From positions 310,001-374,000 of the forward strand of contig OZ244871.1 in NCBI GenBank assembly GCA_965221105.1: a DNA stretch of 64,000 nucleotides, given 5' to 3'. How positions within the stretch are numbered: position 1 is the first letter of the stretch; each line of letters begins with the position of its first letter. Source of the DNA: GM7GCV1 sp965221105. Its GTDB lineage: Bacteria; Pseudomonadota; Gammaproteobacteria; Pseudomonadales; GM7GCV1. A model generated the notes under the pieces. The model ran no database searches and was not told the origin of the DNA. It saw only the letters and a list, made by a program, of their open reading frames with translations. Both the position numbers and the translations under genes were made by a program. Below, piece by piece: positions 8,731 through 18,029 of the stretch.

Positions 8731-9648
8731 CTATCGAGGGAGATGAAATTCCGTTTCCAATCTGGAAACAAGGTCTTCAACGGAGGGAATATTTTTGACC
8801 ATCCCTACTCCATGCCCCGCACTCCAAATGTCACGCCAGGGGGCCTTGCCTTCAGGGAGTTCGTGCAAATCAATCACCCTTCCCTGGGGCAGCTTAGTGG
8901 GGTCCATGCCAGATTCAATAAGGGAGGGCACCATAAAATTGGCCGGCATACCGGACAATCCCGACGTCATGATGATCTCATCAGATTTACACTGCACCAT
9001 CAACTGTTTGTAATGAGCGTCTACTTGCGCTTCAGTCGTGCCGATAAAGGGGGTACCTATGTACGCAAAGTCTCCACCAAGAGCAAGAACGGCCTGAATA
9101 GCCTCTCCAGTCGCTATACCGCCACCCACAAGAATTTTCCCTTCGTAAAACTCTCGAACCTGAGGCACAAAACTAAAGGGACTGAGATGCCCTCCATGAC
9201 CACCCGCGCCTGCACAAACCAATATGATTCCATCCACACCCGCTTCTGCTGCTTTTTCGGCGTGACGCAATGCAATAGCATCATGAATAACCAATCCTCC
9301 CCAATCATGCACCTGAGAAACTACCGAAGAGGGATCTCCAACGGAAGTAATCACTAGTGGAACCCGATACTTTTTACAGAGCATCAGGTCAAGCTGGCTT
9401 CGCTTCTTGCCTCGCGGGTCCAGAATAATATTGACACCGTAAGGAGCAAAGGTGCCGCCACTGTCAATTGTTTCTCTCTTGGCCTTCTCTATCTGAATCA
9501 ACCACTGTTCAAAGTCTTCAGATTGACGCGTATTGATGGAAGGCACGGTGCCTACAATGCCGCTCTTGCACACCGCACCCACAAGCTGCGGATCTGATAC
9601 CAAAAACATAGGAGCACTTACAATCGGCAATCTGAGATTATCAAACAT
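8731..9648 (-). CDS. Nitronate monooxygenase / 2-nitropropane-dioxygenase-like flavoprotein
   Basis: A 305-residue FMN TIM-barrel protein. N-terminal PIVSAPMFLVSDPQL, the central GAGGHGGHLSPF with the class-defining histidine, and the phosphate-binding segment ILVGGGIATGEA followed by FAYIGTPFIGTTEA fit the NMO family. Members oxidise nitronates, but those found beside CoA-degradation genes often have other or unknown redox roles. Directly downstream of the enoyl-CoA hydratase at 9693 on the same strand with a 44-base gap, so likely co-transcribed. Confidence 0.85.
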   Translation of the reverse strand: MFDNLRLPIVSAPMFLVSDPQLVGAVCKSGIVGTVPSINTRQSEDFEQWLIQIEKAKRETIDSGGTFAPYGVNIILDPRGKKRSQLDLMLCKKYRVPLVITSVGDPSSVVSQVHDWGGLVIHDAIALRHAEKAAEAGVDGIILVCAGAGGHGGHLSPFSFVPQVREFYEGKILVGGGIATGEAIQAVLALGGDFAYIGTPFIGTTEAQVDAHYKQLMVQCKSDEIIMTSGLSGMPANFMVPSLIESGMDPTKLPQGRVIDLHELPEGKAPWRDIWSAGHGVGMVKNIPSVEDLVSRLETEFHLPR

Positions 9649-9692
9649 ACATAAGTATCTTGTTTCCTCGGTAGTCGATAGAGCCTAAATTG

Positions 9693-10487
9693 TTAGTAGT
9701 GCCTATAGTTGGGCTTGCGCTTTTCGAGGAAAGCCTTGATACCTTCTCGAGCATCCGGACTCTCACCTTGCTCACCACCAACTTGTTTTTCAAAATCCAG
9801 CCCTTCCTGAGTCACTTCGCTGCCAGCCATTTCGATACACCGGCGTAGATGCCTTATCGTAAACTGACTATTCGCTGTGACCTGTCGAGCCATATCTAAC
9901 GCGGCATCCAATACGGGCTTTTCTGCGTCGCAAATTCGATTGATCAGCCCCATCATCAATGCCTCATCGGGTTGAACTTTTCGCCCCGAAATAATTAAAT
10001 CAGTTGCTCGTGGTTTCCCAATAATCGCTGGCAAAAATTGAGTAACCCCATAGGCGGGAATCACACCAAGTTTTACTTCAGTAAGGCCAAAGCTTGCGTT
10101 TGGCGAAGCAACCCGAAAGGTGCAGGCCAACGCCAGTTCCAATCCACCACCCAGTGCCAGACCATTGATCGCAGCGATGGAAGTCAAGTGGTGACTATGA
10201 ATACGAAACAGTAGGTCGCGCATGAAATTTGCCTTTTCATACGCTGCCTCCTCTCCCATTTCCGCAGCTTCCCGTAAATCAGTTCCTGAACTGAAACCTC
10301 TTCCTTCTGCACTGATTATCAGCGCTCGAACCCCTTGTTCAGGCATCCGATCAACACAATCACTCAGACCATATACCATGGACTTTGTCAGAGCGTTTAT
10401 TGTGTTTGGAGCGTTTAGAGTGAAGACCACTACATCTTCATGCCAGTCTACAAAATAATCTTCGTATGTTTCATTTTTCACTGGCAT
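9693..10487 (-). CDS. Enoyl-CoA hydratase
   Basis: A 264-residue crotonase. The oxyanion segments are GRGFSSGTDL near residue 62 and GLALGGGLELALAC near residue 108; glutamates in GGGLELAL and in LTEVKLGVIP match the two catalytic glutamates of true 2-enoyl-CoA hydratases. C-terminal FLEKRKPNYRHY is the usual family tail. Likely adds water across the double bond of an enoyl-CoA. Start has codons for MPVKNETYEDYF; the gene precedes the NMO-like gene in the same direction. Confidence 0.9.
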   Translation of the reverse strand: MPVKNETYEDYFVDWHEDVVVFTLNAPNTINALTKSMVYGLSDCVDRMPEQGVRALIISAEGRGFSSGTDLREAAEMGEEAAYEKANFMRDLLFRIHSHHLTSIAAINGLALGGGLELALACTFRVASPNASFGLTEVKLGVIPAYGVTQFLPAIIGKPRATDLIISGRKVQPDEALMMGLINRICDAEKPVLDAALDMARQVTANSQFTIRHLRRCIEMAGSEVTQEGLDFEKQVGGEQGESPDAREGIKAFLEKRKPNYRHY

Positions 10488-10679
10488 GGCATGTGGGAAA
10501 TATGTGGCTCTTATTTTGGTAGACGGATCATCATCGAAAACTGGCTGATCCTATCTTTCGCAATTTGTTTTCGCCTTTTGGAATAAAACCTCCTCTCAAT
10601 GGCAGTGGTTATCGAACCCATTTGAGGCAGTCAACAGTTTAGCCAGAAACAGTGATAAAAATCCGGTACTCCGGTCGCC

Positions 10680-11903
10680 CTAACTGATAGCTCCAACAGC
10701 CTTGAACTCTTCAATTTTGTCCCACTCATAACCGGCCTCCATGAGGATCAATTCGGTGTGCTCAAACGCCTGCGGAGCTCTGCTAACGGTTGCCGCTTCC
10801 CCATTGAACTGGACTGGGCTAGCCACTAATCTAATGGGTTTGCCGCCGTCGATCGACTCAACTTCATAGATCACGTCGTTAGCAAGGGCCTGTTCATCTT
10901 TACCAATATCCAACCCATCATTGTAGGCTGCCCACTGCCATCCAACGTGTTTGAGCTTTTCATTCCAGTATGCAAGATCATGGCTCGCAATGGCCGCAGT
11001 CACCCGGTCATAAACTTCCGTTTGGTTATTGAACACGCCCAGCGCAGTGTTCAGCCGCTCGTCTTCCCACATATCAGCCAGTCCAAGCTCTTTATACACA
11101 CTTTCCAGGTGCTTATCGGGTGTCAGGATTGCCATGGTAATGTACTTACCATCAGCAGTGCCCCAAGAACCTATTAATGGGTTACCGGGTAAAGGTTTCC
11201 CAGGCATTTGCGCTGCGTGGGCTGGCTTGTCAAACTCCATGGAAAGACTGACTGTCAATGCTGTCGCCCAGGCTCCGGACCCAAGCAAGGATACATCGAC
11301 TTCTATCCCTTCACCCGTGCGCTCACGATGAAAAAGCGCAGCCGCCATACCGCCGGCAATATTCATGCCACCAATAGAATCACCATAGGCTCCACCAGGT
11401 TGTCCCATAGGGCCATCCATTTCAGCCGGCGTTCCAATCGCTCCTGATCCGCCTCTCGCCCAAAAAGCTGTTGAGTCATAACCGCCCATCTCTCTTTGCT
11501 CACCTTTGTTGCCATAAGAGCTTCCCCTAACATAGATGATATTGGGGTTATGTGCCTTAATGTGATCGGAGTCTATATTGAACTTTCGTCGTGCGGCTGG
11601 CAGATAATTAGTCACGAAAATATCGCAGTCCTCGACCAGTTTATAGAGTATCTGCTGGCCTTCATCGGTCTTCAGGTCAATACCAATACTGCGCTTACCA
11701 CGATTGGAATGCTCCATCAGGATGTGCCTATTTGGATCCACAGCGTGCTTGCTGTGGTTTATAAAACCTCGCTGTACATCCCCAACACCTGGAGTTTCAA
11801 CCTTGATAACGTCTGCTCCCCACTCCGCCAAAATTGCCGAAGCCACTGGCACGAATGTGTATTGCGCGACCTCCAATATCTTTACACCCTGCATCACTTT
11901 CAT
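10680..11903 (-). CDS. CaiB/BaiF family CoA transferase
   Basis: A 407-residue class III CoA transferase, which moves CoA from an acyl-CoA donor to a free acid. The N-terminal KILEVAQYTFVPVASAILAE and GADVIKVE segments and the catalytic aspartate in GAYGDSIGGM near residue 174 are in place, followed by GEGIEVDVSLL. Length is standard. It likely activates or shuttles a pathway carboxylic acid. About 190 bases separate it from the hydratase downstream. Confidence 0.92.
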   Translation of the reverse strand: MKVMQGVKILEVAQYTFVPVASAILAEWGADVIKVETPGVGDVQRGFINHSKHAVDPNRHILMEHSNRGKRSIGIDLKTDEGQQILYKLVEDCDIFVTNYLPAARRKFNIDSDHIKAHNPNIIYVRGSSYGNKGEQREMGGYDSTAFWARGGSGAIGTPAEMDGPMGQPGGAYGDSIGGMNIAGGMAAALFHRERTGEGIEVDVSLLGSGAWATALTVSLSMEFDKPAHAAQMPGKPLPGNPLIGSWGTADGKYITMAILTPDKHLESVYKELGLADMWEDERLNTALGVFNNQTEVYDRVTAAIASHDLAYWNEKLKHVGWQWAAYNDGLDIGKDEQALANDVIYEVESIDGGKPIRLVASPVQFNGEAATVSRAPQAFEHTELILMEAGYEWDKIEEFKAVGAIS

Positions 11904-12150
11904 AACTGACCTGCACCCGTTCGAATGATGTACACGAACAATTGAAACTAGTTATCGCGAGAATATACCACCGGATAATTGACCCTGCATCATTTTTTAG
12001 AGGAATTCGAGGAAAAGATTGTACGCTTTATTGGCTTGCTATCTGCCAATCAAAGTGGAGTTTTTCGCTCCATGTCAGCCGCAAAAGAGCGTCAATTTAA
12101 TGTCACAACTGGTGCCATATTTGAGCCCAAACCGCCAGCCAGGCTATTGA

Positions 12151-12621
12151 CTACTTTTTTTCGACTTCAGCCTTTAAAGCTTGATTAAACTGATTAAACG
12201 ATGGCTCCGACGCTTCAGCAAGAATCTTGGTATTTATTCGCGAGTCGGTGCCCTTCCAATGATCAATTTGAATAAACCGTGTCCTATTATTGTCAAGAGC
12301 TTCTAATTGAAAGTCATGCTGAGAATGAATGCCTGGGCTGATAGATAAATAACCGCTAAAACCAAAGCTTCGTCCATTATCATAACTCAGTGTTCTTTCA
12401 TCAAAATACTGTTTTCCGCCGCTTGCAAAACAGGTCGTTACATTGGCCCCATCCCGATGATCACCTTGAAACCCACAAAAGAAATCACTCCAATCTTTAA
12501 TGCGTTCAAAATCCATCAACACCGACCAAACCTTATCAACAGGCCCATCGATAACGATTTCAGTATGAATACTATGATGATTGGAGGAATGTTCTTTCAT
12601 GTCGACTTTCACCGCTACCAT
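12151..12621 (-). CDS. SRPBCC (START/Bet v 1 fold) family protein
   Basis: A 156-residue protein with the layout of polyketide-cyclase/START-like proteins: an N-terminal strand IVIDGPVDKVWSVLMDFER, a central beta-rich part and a C-terminal helix (ILAEASEPSFNQFNQALK). These bind hydrophobic ligands or lipids; catalysis is not implied. It sits just after the SDR at 12659 on the same strand with a 37-base gap, so the two are probably one transcript. Confidence 0.78.
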   Translation of the reverse strand: MVAVKVDMKEHSSNHHSIHTEIVIDGPVDKVWSVLMDFERIKDWSDFFCGFQGDHRDGANVTTCFASGGKQYFDERTLSYDNGRSFGFSGYLSISPGIHSQHDFQLEALDNNRTRFIQIDHWKGTDSRINTKILAEASEPSFNQFNQALKAEVEKK

Positions 12622-12658
12622 TTAATTTGAGCACAACGTAATCCAGCTTTCACAATCC

Positions 12659-13489
12659 TTAATTCTTGCTCCAAACGCTGTCTTCACCCCGATAATAAGG
12701 CCGCACAAACATGTTGTCCGGTATGGTGCCATGCGCTTTCTGACCACCATCAACATGAATGACCTCGCCGTTGATGAAATCTGCATTGTCCGATACCAAG
12801 AAAATCGCCGTTTGAGCAATGTCCTCTACCTCACCGACTCGATTGCGCGATATTTTCTCCAGAGACTCTGCATGAAGTTCGTCATTTGCTATCACCGGAG
12901 CGGTTTGTCTGGTTCGAATAAACCCCGGTGCCAGTGTATTTACCCGGACATTGATGTCACGAAATTCTTCAGCAGCAATACGCCCCAGATGGTTTACCCC
13001 GGCCCTTGCCGCTGCATAGGGTGTAAGCCCGATAGTCGCAAGCCTGGCGGTGACTGAAGTAAGATTCAGGATAACGCCACCACGCCCCTGATCCCGCATT
13101 TGGCGAGCCTGATGCTTCATGCACAGGAAAGCACCGGTGAGATTCAGATCAACTGTCTTGCGCCACACTTTTGCCGGGATCTGCAACAACGGACCACCTC
13201 CACCTACACCAGCACAGTTAACGCCTATATCAACGCTACCAAACTTTTCTGCTGCCAGAGTAACCAAAGCTTCAACCTGGCTTTCATCAGTGATATCGGT
13301 TTCCTGAATGACGCAGTTATCACCTAGCTGCTCTTTCAATGTGCCAAGATCTTCCAGGTTGATATCACCAACTACCACTCTAGCGCCAACCGCTTCCAGG
13401 GCGATGGCGATTTCCCTACCCATGCCGGTGGCGCCACCAGTCACGACAGCAATTCTGCCGGTCAGACTGATTTCACCATATGTATTCAT
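12659..13489 (-). CDS. SDR family protein with catalytic lysine replaced by arginine
   Basis: A 276-residue SDR with the cofactor motif TGGATGMG, NCAG, serine segment NLTSVT and the active-site tyrosine in TPYAAARAGVNHL. The expected YxxxK is YAAAR: the codon is AGG rather than AAG. Arg at this position is rare in classical SDRs and may lower or remove activity. The rest of the protein, including the C-terminal VIHVDGGQKAHG, is intact. It is upstream of the SRPBCC gene on the same strand. Confidence 0.85.
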   Translation of the reverse strand: MNTYGEISLTGRIAVVTGGATGMGREIAIALEAVGARVVVGDINLEDLGTLKEQLGDNCVIQETDITDESQVEALVTLAAEKFGSVDIGVNCAGVGGGGPLLQIPAKVWRKTVDLNLTGAFLCMKHQARQMRDQGRGGVILNLTSVTARLATIGLTPYAAARAGVNHLGRIAAEEFRDINVRVNTLAPGFIRTRQTAPVIANDELHAESLEKISRNRVGEVEDIAQTAIFLVSDNADFINGEVIHVDGGQKAHGTIPDNMFVRPYYRGEDSVWSKN

Positions 13490-13582
13490 TTACTCGACCA
13501 CCACTCTATAGATATCAAGATTAGGCAGAAACCCATGTCTTTGTACTTGGTTTACTCGTTCAGAACAAATTCCACAGAGTAT

Positions 13583-14407
13583 TCACATGCCCCAGAGCTT
13601 GGCAGCATTTTCATCTCGCTCATCGTCGGTCAAGGCACGCTGCTCTTTCTCGATGTGTTGACCCAAAGGTACTGGACCCGTATAGCTTACCTTTGGCGAA
13701 TCGGCGTTAATCGCTTCAAGTACAACTTCTGAGACACAACGAGGGGGGGAGCCAAATCTCTGGTCAATTGAATGCAGTTTTTTAACAACGCGCACGTAGT
13801 CTTCCTCGTAGGGGCCTGTCCAACTGAAGTCCTTGTCATCATAATTAAAGGTATCATCGTAAATTTCACTCTTGACACTGCCAGGACGAATGCAGGAAAC
13901 ACCGACACCAAATTGCCGCACTTCCTGCTTTAGCATACGCGTCCAGCCTTCCAGCGCAAACTTGCCCGAACCGTAGACATTGTTAAAAGGCATAGCGCCA
14001 ACACCCCCGACCGAAGTCACATTTAGTATGCGACCCCAGCCCTGCTCACGCATATGGGGCAGACACTTCTGGGTCAGTTCAATAACGCTGAAGACATTGA
14101 TATCATAGAGATGTCTGATTTCGTCCATATCCGCTAATTCCGCAGGTGCCATATACATGACGCCAGCGTTATTGATCAGGATATCGATCTCACCGACATT
14201 GCCACGAATTTCCTCCAGACCAGCATCCATGGAGGGAGAATCACCCACATCCATCTGTATTGTATAAATACCCTGTTTCTTCAACGGTGCCATTTTTTCC
14301 AGACGGCGAGCTGCTGCCACGACGGTAATGCCGTTACTATTGAGGTATTCCGCTATATCCCAGCCTATACCAGAGGATGCTCCGGTTACTAATGCTATTT
14401 TTTTCAT
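13583..14407 (-). CDS. Short-chain dehydrogenase/reductase (SDR), paralogue of 30883-31710
   Basis: A 274-residue SDR with TGASSGIG at residues 8-15, INNAG, the serine in NVTSVGGVG and the catalytic YGSGK. It is clearly a paralogue of the plus-strand SDR at 30883 (shared AAARRLEKM, KCLPHMRE or RCLPHMRE, and IRPGSVK segments). The AARRLEKM segment after beta-2 suggests NADP preference. It lies 15 bases past the SDR at 14423 in the same direction and is probably translated from the same message. Confidence 0.87.
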   Translation of the reverse strand: MKKIALVTGASSGIGWDIAEYLNSNGITVVAAARRLEKMAPLKKQGIYTIQMDVGDSPSMDAGLEEIRGNVGEIDILINNAGVMYMAPAELADMDEIRHLYDINVFSVIELTQKCLPHMREQGWGRILNVTSVGGVGAMPFNNVYGSGKFALEGWTRMLKQEVRQFGVGVSCIRPGSVKSEIYDDTFNYDDKDFSWTGPYEEDYVRVVKKLHSIDQRFGSPPRCVSEVVLEAINADSPKVSYTGPVPLGQHIEKEQRALTDDERDENAAKLWGM

Positions 14408-14422
14408 GTTTATCTACTCGAA

Positions 14423-15160
14423 TTAAAGCAGTAACTGTCCGCCATCTATCAGCAGATTATGACCCACAACAAAAGATGATTCATCCGATGCCAGGAACAA
14501 AACGGCGTTGGCAATTTCTTCTGGGCGACCGGGACGATTCAACAGGTTCAGGTTCTCAGAAGCGTTGTGCACATCTTCTTGGGCCACACCCATCACCTGG
14601 TGTCCCGGGGTATCAATGAGTCCAGGCGCAACAGAATTCACACGTACTTTATGTTTCTGCAAATCTACCGACAAGCTACGGGCAAGTGCAGCGCTGGCTG
14701 CTTTAGCAGCAGAGTAAGGTGCCAGATAAGGAAATCCTTGAATCCCTGCGTTAGAGGAAGTGATAACCGCGGAAGCACCATTTTCACCGATATGAGGAAG
14801 CGCCTTCACGATGGTGAAATAAACGCCTTTGGCATGAACATCAAACATCAAATCCAAATTCTTGTCACTGCCTTTGGCAGCACTGGTATAGGCACCATTA
14901 CCTGCGTTAGCAAAAATCACATCTATCCTGCCAAACTTCTCTTCGACCGCAGCATAGAACTTTTCCAGATCCTCTTGACGGGCAACACTGCCCTGGAAAC
15001 CCATCGCTTTGTCGCCCAACTCGGCCACAAGCTCTGAAGGATCAGCCAAATCAAATATAGCCACCCTGGCACCCTCTTGAAGAAAGCGCTTCACCGCCGC
15101 CAGACCGATACCGGATATACCACCTGTTACAGCAGCGATTTTATTTTCTAGTCGACCCAT
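14423..15160 (-). CDS. Short-chain dehydrogenase/reductase (SDR)
   Basis: A 245-residue SDR with TGGISGIG, the acidic FDLAD after beta-2 (suggesting NAD), NAGNG, SSNAG and catalytic YSAAK. A longer frame starts at 15208, but the ATG at 15160 has a GAGG site six bases ahead and starts at the normal family position (MGRLENKIAAVTGG). First gene of a minus-strand set (14423, 13583) that diverges from the AraC-type regulator at 15352, which may control it. Confidence 0.87.
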   Translation of the reverse strand: MGRLENKIAAVTGGISGIGLAAVKRFLQEGARVAIFDLADPSELVAELGDKAMGFQGSVARQEDLEKFYAAVEEKFGRIDVIFANAGNGAYTSAAKGSDKNLDLMFDVHAKGVYFTIVKALPHIGENGASAVITSSNAGIQGFPYLAPYSAAKAASAALARSLSVDLQKHKVRVNSVAPGLIDTPGHQVMGVAQEDVHNASENLNLLNRPGRPEEIANAVLFLASDESSFVVGHNLLIDGGQLLL

Positions 15161-15351
15161 TTCTAACCTCGCACAGATTGAAAAATTATCGTTTCCGGCT
15201 GTGGACAAGCCTTGAACTCTATTCCAAGGACCCAGTTACCTGCTCGACATTAAGACATGATGAACGAACACAGCCAATGTAGTGTATTGTTCTGCTTATC
15301 ATGGGCAATTTACTTGGATAAAGCTGTCAGATATATGGATAATTCTGTCAT

Positions 15352-16452
15352 ATGAGTGATTTGTCGAACGCAGCAACCGCCTTCTTTGACCTGCTGAACC
15401 AGCGCCCTTTGGATGCGCAACGCTACCGGGCCCTGCAACGGTGGACGCAGCAGGAGATCAGCGTCTTTAACCTCAGCGCCCCTGTGCCATCCAGTCCGGG
15501 CAGTATTACGAAAATTTTGCGCAGGCAACCCAGATTCCCGCGCTTTCTGCTGAAATGGCGGCCAGTTTTCCGGCCCGGAAGCGCGTTGGATGATCGCCAA
15601 TGTATTCAGTTTTTCAAGCAGCTTTTTAGTCTCATTGAGGATTTCGAAGGTATTACGATTAATGCCGTCGAATCAGGCAGTGTGAAAGCAATACGTGATA
15701 CCGTCAGCGACTCCCATACATTGAGATTAAAAAGTAACTATGGGTGGCAGTTGATACTGACAACTGCTGGCAGTGGCGAAATCAACTGCGTCCGGCAAAC
15801 AATCTATACTCAACCGGGCGACCTGATGCTGTTTACGCCGGACAGTTTGCTGGATTACGGTAGAGCAGATCAATCTGATACCTGGCACTACCACTGGGTG
15901 TATTTCCAGCCACAGGAACAATGGCACAACCTGCTGCATTTCCCTGACGTAGGCCCAGGTATCTACCGCCTGCAAGTAGCCGGAACGGACTACCAGACTG
16001 TTCTCATGTTATTTGAACAAGTACAGGCAGCCCGTTACCTGGATCATCCTCTACATATTCGTCTGGCTATAAATTTAACAGAGCAGCTGTTAATACGCTG
16101 CCAGATGTTGATCCCTGATCAGGAAACCCTGAAAAGGGACCCCCGCATTGAAAAAGCGTTGGCTCTAATCAATGAAAATTATCATCAGGCACTGGCGGTC
16201 AACGACCTGGCAAAAAAGATCAACATATCCGATTCGCATCTGGCGCATTTGTTTAAGCAGCACATAGGGTTGTCGATTTTGGACTACCGCAATGAAATTC
16301 GCATGAGTCACGCCTGCCGCTTACTCTCTGACAGTGAACTGCCAATTACCCGGATCGCTCAACACGTTGGATACGGCGATTCCCAGTATTTCTCTCGATG
16401 TTTTAAAAAACAGTTCAACTTGAGCCCTAGAGAATATCGCAAACGTGCGTAG
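15352..16452 (+). CDS. AraC-family transcriptional regulator
   Basis: A 366-residue regulator. Residues 1-100 are poorly conserved; 120-215 form an AraC-type cupin sensor (segments SNYGWQLILTTAGSGEI and QPGDLMLFTPDSLLDYG); the last 95 residues hold two helix-turn-helix units, LAVNDLAKKINISDSHLAHL and ITRIAQHVGYGDSQYFSRCF. Divergent from the SDR at 14423-15160 across a 190-base gap, so autoregulation and control of those SDR genes are likely (inference). Start ATG is directly preceded by a weak ribosome site. Confidence 0.9.
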   Translation: MSDLSNAATAFFDLLNQRPLDAQRYRALQRWTQQEISVFNLSAPVPSSPGSITKILRRQPRFPRFLLKWRPVFRPGSALDDRQCIQFFKQLFSLIEDFEGITINAVESGSVKAIRDTVSDSHTLRLKSNYGWQLILTTAGSGEINCVRQTIYTQPGDLMLFTPDSLLDYGRADQSDTWHYHWVYFQPQEQWHNLLHFPDVGPGIYRLQVAGTDYQTVLMLFEQVQAARYLDHPLHIRLAINLTEQLLIRCQMLIPDQETLKRDPRIEKALALINENYHQALAVNDLAKKINISDSHLAHLFKQHIGLSILDYRNEIRMSHACRLLSDSELPITRIAQHVGYGDSQYFSRCFKKQFNLSPREYRKRA

Positions 16453-16487
16453 GCCTTTCAGGAAAATACGTTCATCAACGTGAGGGG

Positions 16488-17417
16488 TTAAGAGTCCGAC
16501 AATACTTTTCGTATAAATCCGAAATTATCAGCAAATAGCGCTTTGGCTGGTGACGAATCAGGCGCCACATTCTCGAAACCATGCGGCGCCATCGAAGCAA
16601 CATAAAACTGGCAGTCAACCTTGTTGGCTCTCAAGCGCTCTACATAGTTACAGCACTCTGCGTAAAACAAGTCGATATCACCAATACTGACCCAGGCCCG
16701 AGGCAAGCCACCAAGATCTTCCCGACGTGCCGGCACTGCGTATTTACCTACCGTCGTTGCACCCACTTCATCCCCAAGATAGGTAGACCAGCCAAATCGG
16801 TTGCTTTTGTTGTTCCAGACGCGGTGATTTATTAGGTCAAGTTCTTCATTTGCAGCGGTACGATCATCAAGCATTGGGCAATACAAAACCTGAGCTACAG
16901 GCTGCACGCCGCCCTGATCGTGGATGCGATGAACCAGGGCTGCAGCTAATCCAGCACCCGCACTTTGCCCCGCTACAATGACTTTCTGAGGGTCCACACC
17001 CAGATTAGCAGCTTCATGTTGGATCCACTGCCAGGCTGCATAGCAATCCTCTATTGCAGCGGGAAACGGATGATGAATTGCCAATCTATACTCAACGGAT
17101 ACGACAATAGCTTTGAACTCATTGGCGTAGTCAGCACATAACCGATCGTTAGTGGCAGCGTTACCAAAAATTAAACCCCCACCATGAATCCACAATAACG
17201 CAGCACCTGATAATTCTCCTTCGGGTGTATAAACGCGTACTCTCACACTACCTGAATTTGTATTGGAAATCTTAACACCATCAATCACTTTCTTTTTCGG
17301 CGCGAGATTCGTTAGGAAAACGGCAACTCTGGCGATGATGCGACTGGGAGGTACGTTCGGGATTCGATCAATCGCCTCTCTCAAATCTGGGTGAACTTTT
17401 TCGATGTCCATCGACAT
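16488..17417 (-). CDS. HSL-type alpha/beta hydrolase (esterase)
   Basis: A 309-residue esterase of the hormone-sensitive-lipase group. The oxyanion motif HGGG is in LLWIHGGGLIFGN, the nucleophile serine in VAGQSAGAG, the acid in GDIDLFYAE and the histidine in APHGFENV near the C-terminus. No signal peptide. Convergent with the AraC gene. Its start region abuts an IS66-like remnant whose flanking 14-bp repeat begins 11 bases upstream of the start codon. Confidence 0.88.
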   Translation of the reverse strand: MSMDIEKVHPDLREAIDRIPNVPPSRIIARVAVFLTNLAPKKKVIDGVKISNTNSGSVRVRVYTPEGELSGAALLWIHGGGLIFGNAATNDRLCADYANEFKAIVVSVEYRLAIHHPFPAAIEDCYAAWQWIQHEAANLGVDPQKVIVAGQSAGAGLAAALVHRIHDQGGVQPVAQVLYCPMLDDRTAANEELDLINHRVWNNKSNRFGWSTYLGDEVGATTVGKYAVPARREDLGGLPRAWVSIGDIDLFYAECCNYVERLRANKVDCQFYVASMAPHGFENVAPDSSPAKALFADNFGFIRKVLSDS

Positions 17418-17441
17418 TACCTTTGATGATGAATGTGAGAG

Positions 17442-17985
17442 GTAACCACTCGCCCACCTTTTCCTGCTCGATCATTTTGGCGGCGGTGCCTTTGAATGCG
17501 ATCTTTATGGCGGTCAGCGGATTGTAGCCCTGGTTGGCCATGCGGATATCGCGCTCGGCGCAGGTGTTGGTGAACGGGGTGTCGGGGTCGCGGCGGTGCG
17601 CAGCACCTCGGTTTCGTATTGGGTCAGCTCCTCGTGGAGGTTTTCGGCATCGGACTTGGCGATGCGGGCAGGGGTCCTATGGAGTTCCCGTGTGGCCTGT
17701 ATGAGGATGGCCTGGGAGCGTGTGCGTACGGCCATGAAGGCTGCCTCGAAGCGCGCCTTGAGCGCGTCGAACTCCGAGCGCAGCGACGCCGTGTTGACCG
17801 TCGCCATGGGCTACCCGGACCCCACCGCCAAGCGCTCCGCCGGCGGCATCAGCACGATCAGCGCCTGACACACCCCCGCCGTCGCCTTGGAACTGAAATA
17901 TGCGTTGCCCATGACCCTGTGCACTCATCAAACGCACACATCATAGAATCGCCTCCCTATGATGTCAAGGGGGGTGAGTAGTTAC
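17442..17985 (-). mobile_element. IS66-like remnant with terminal inverted repeats
   Basis: Ends are GTAACCACTCGCCCACCTT (17442) and, reversed, GTAACTACTCACCCCCCTT (17985); both begin with GTAA as IS66-family ends do. Inside, the minus strand carries decayed transposase sequence: AENLHEELTQYETEVLR, then after a frameshift a DTPFTN..AERDIRMAN segment, matching the C-terminal region of IS66 transposases. The element is flush with a 14-bp direct repeat, GATGAATGTGAGAG at 17428-17441 and GATGAATGTTAGAG at 17986-17999. GC-rich against its neighbours. No intact gene. Confidence 0.65.
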
Positions 17986-18029
17986 GATGAATGTTAGAGT
18001 AGTGATTCTAAGGGCAGCTTGAAATTACC

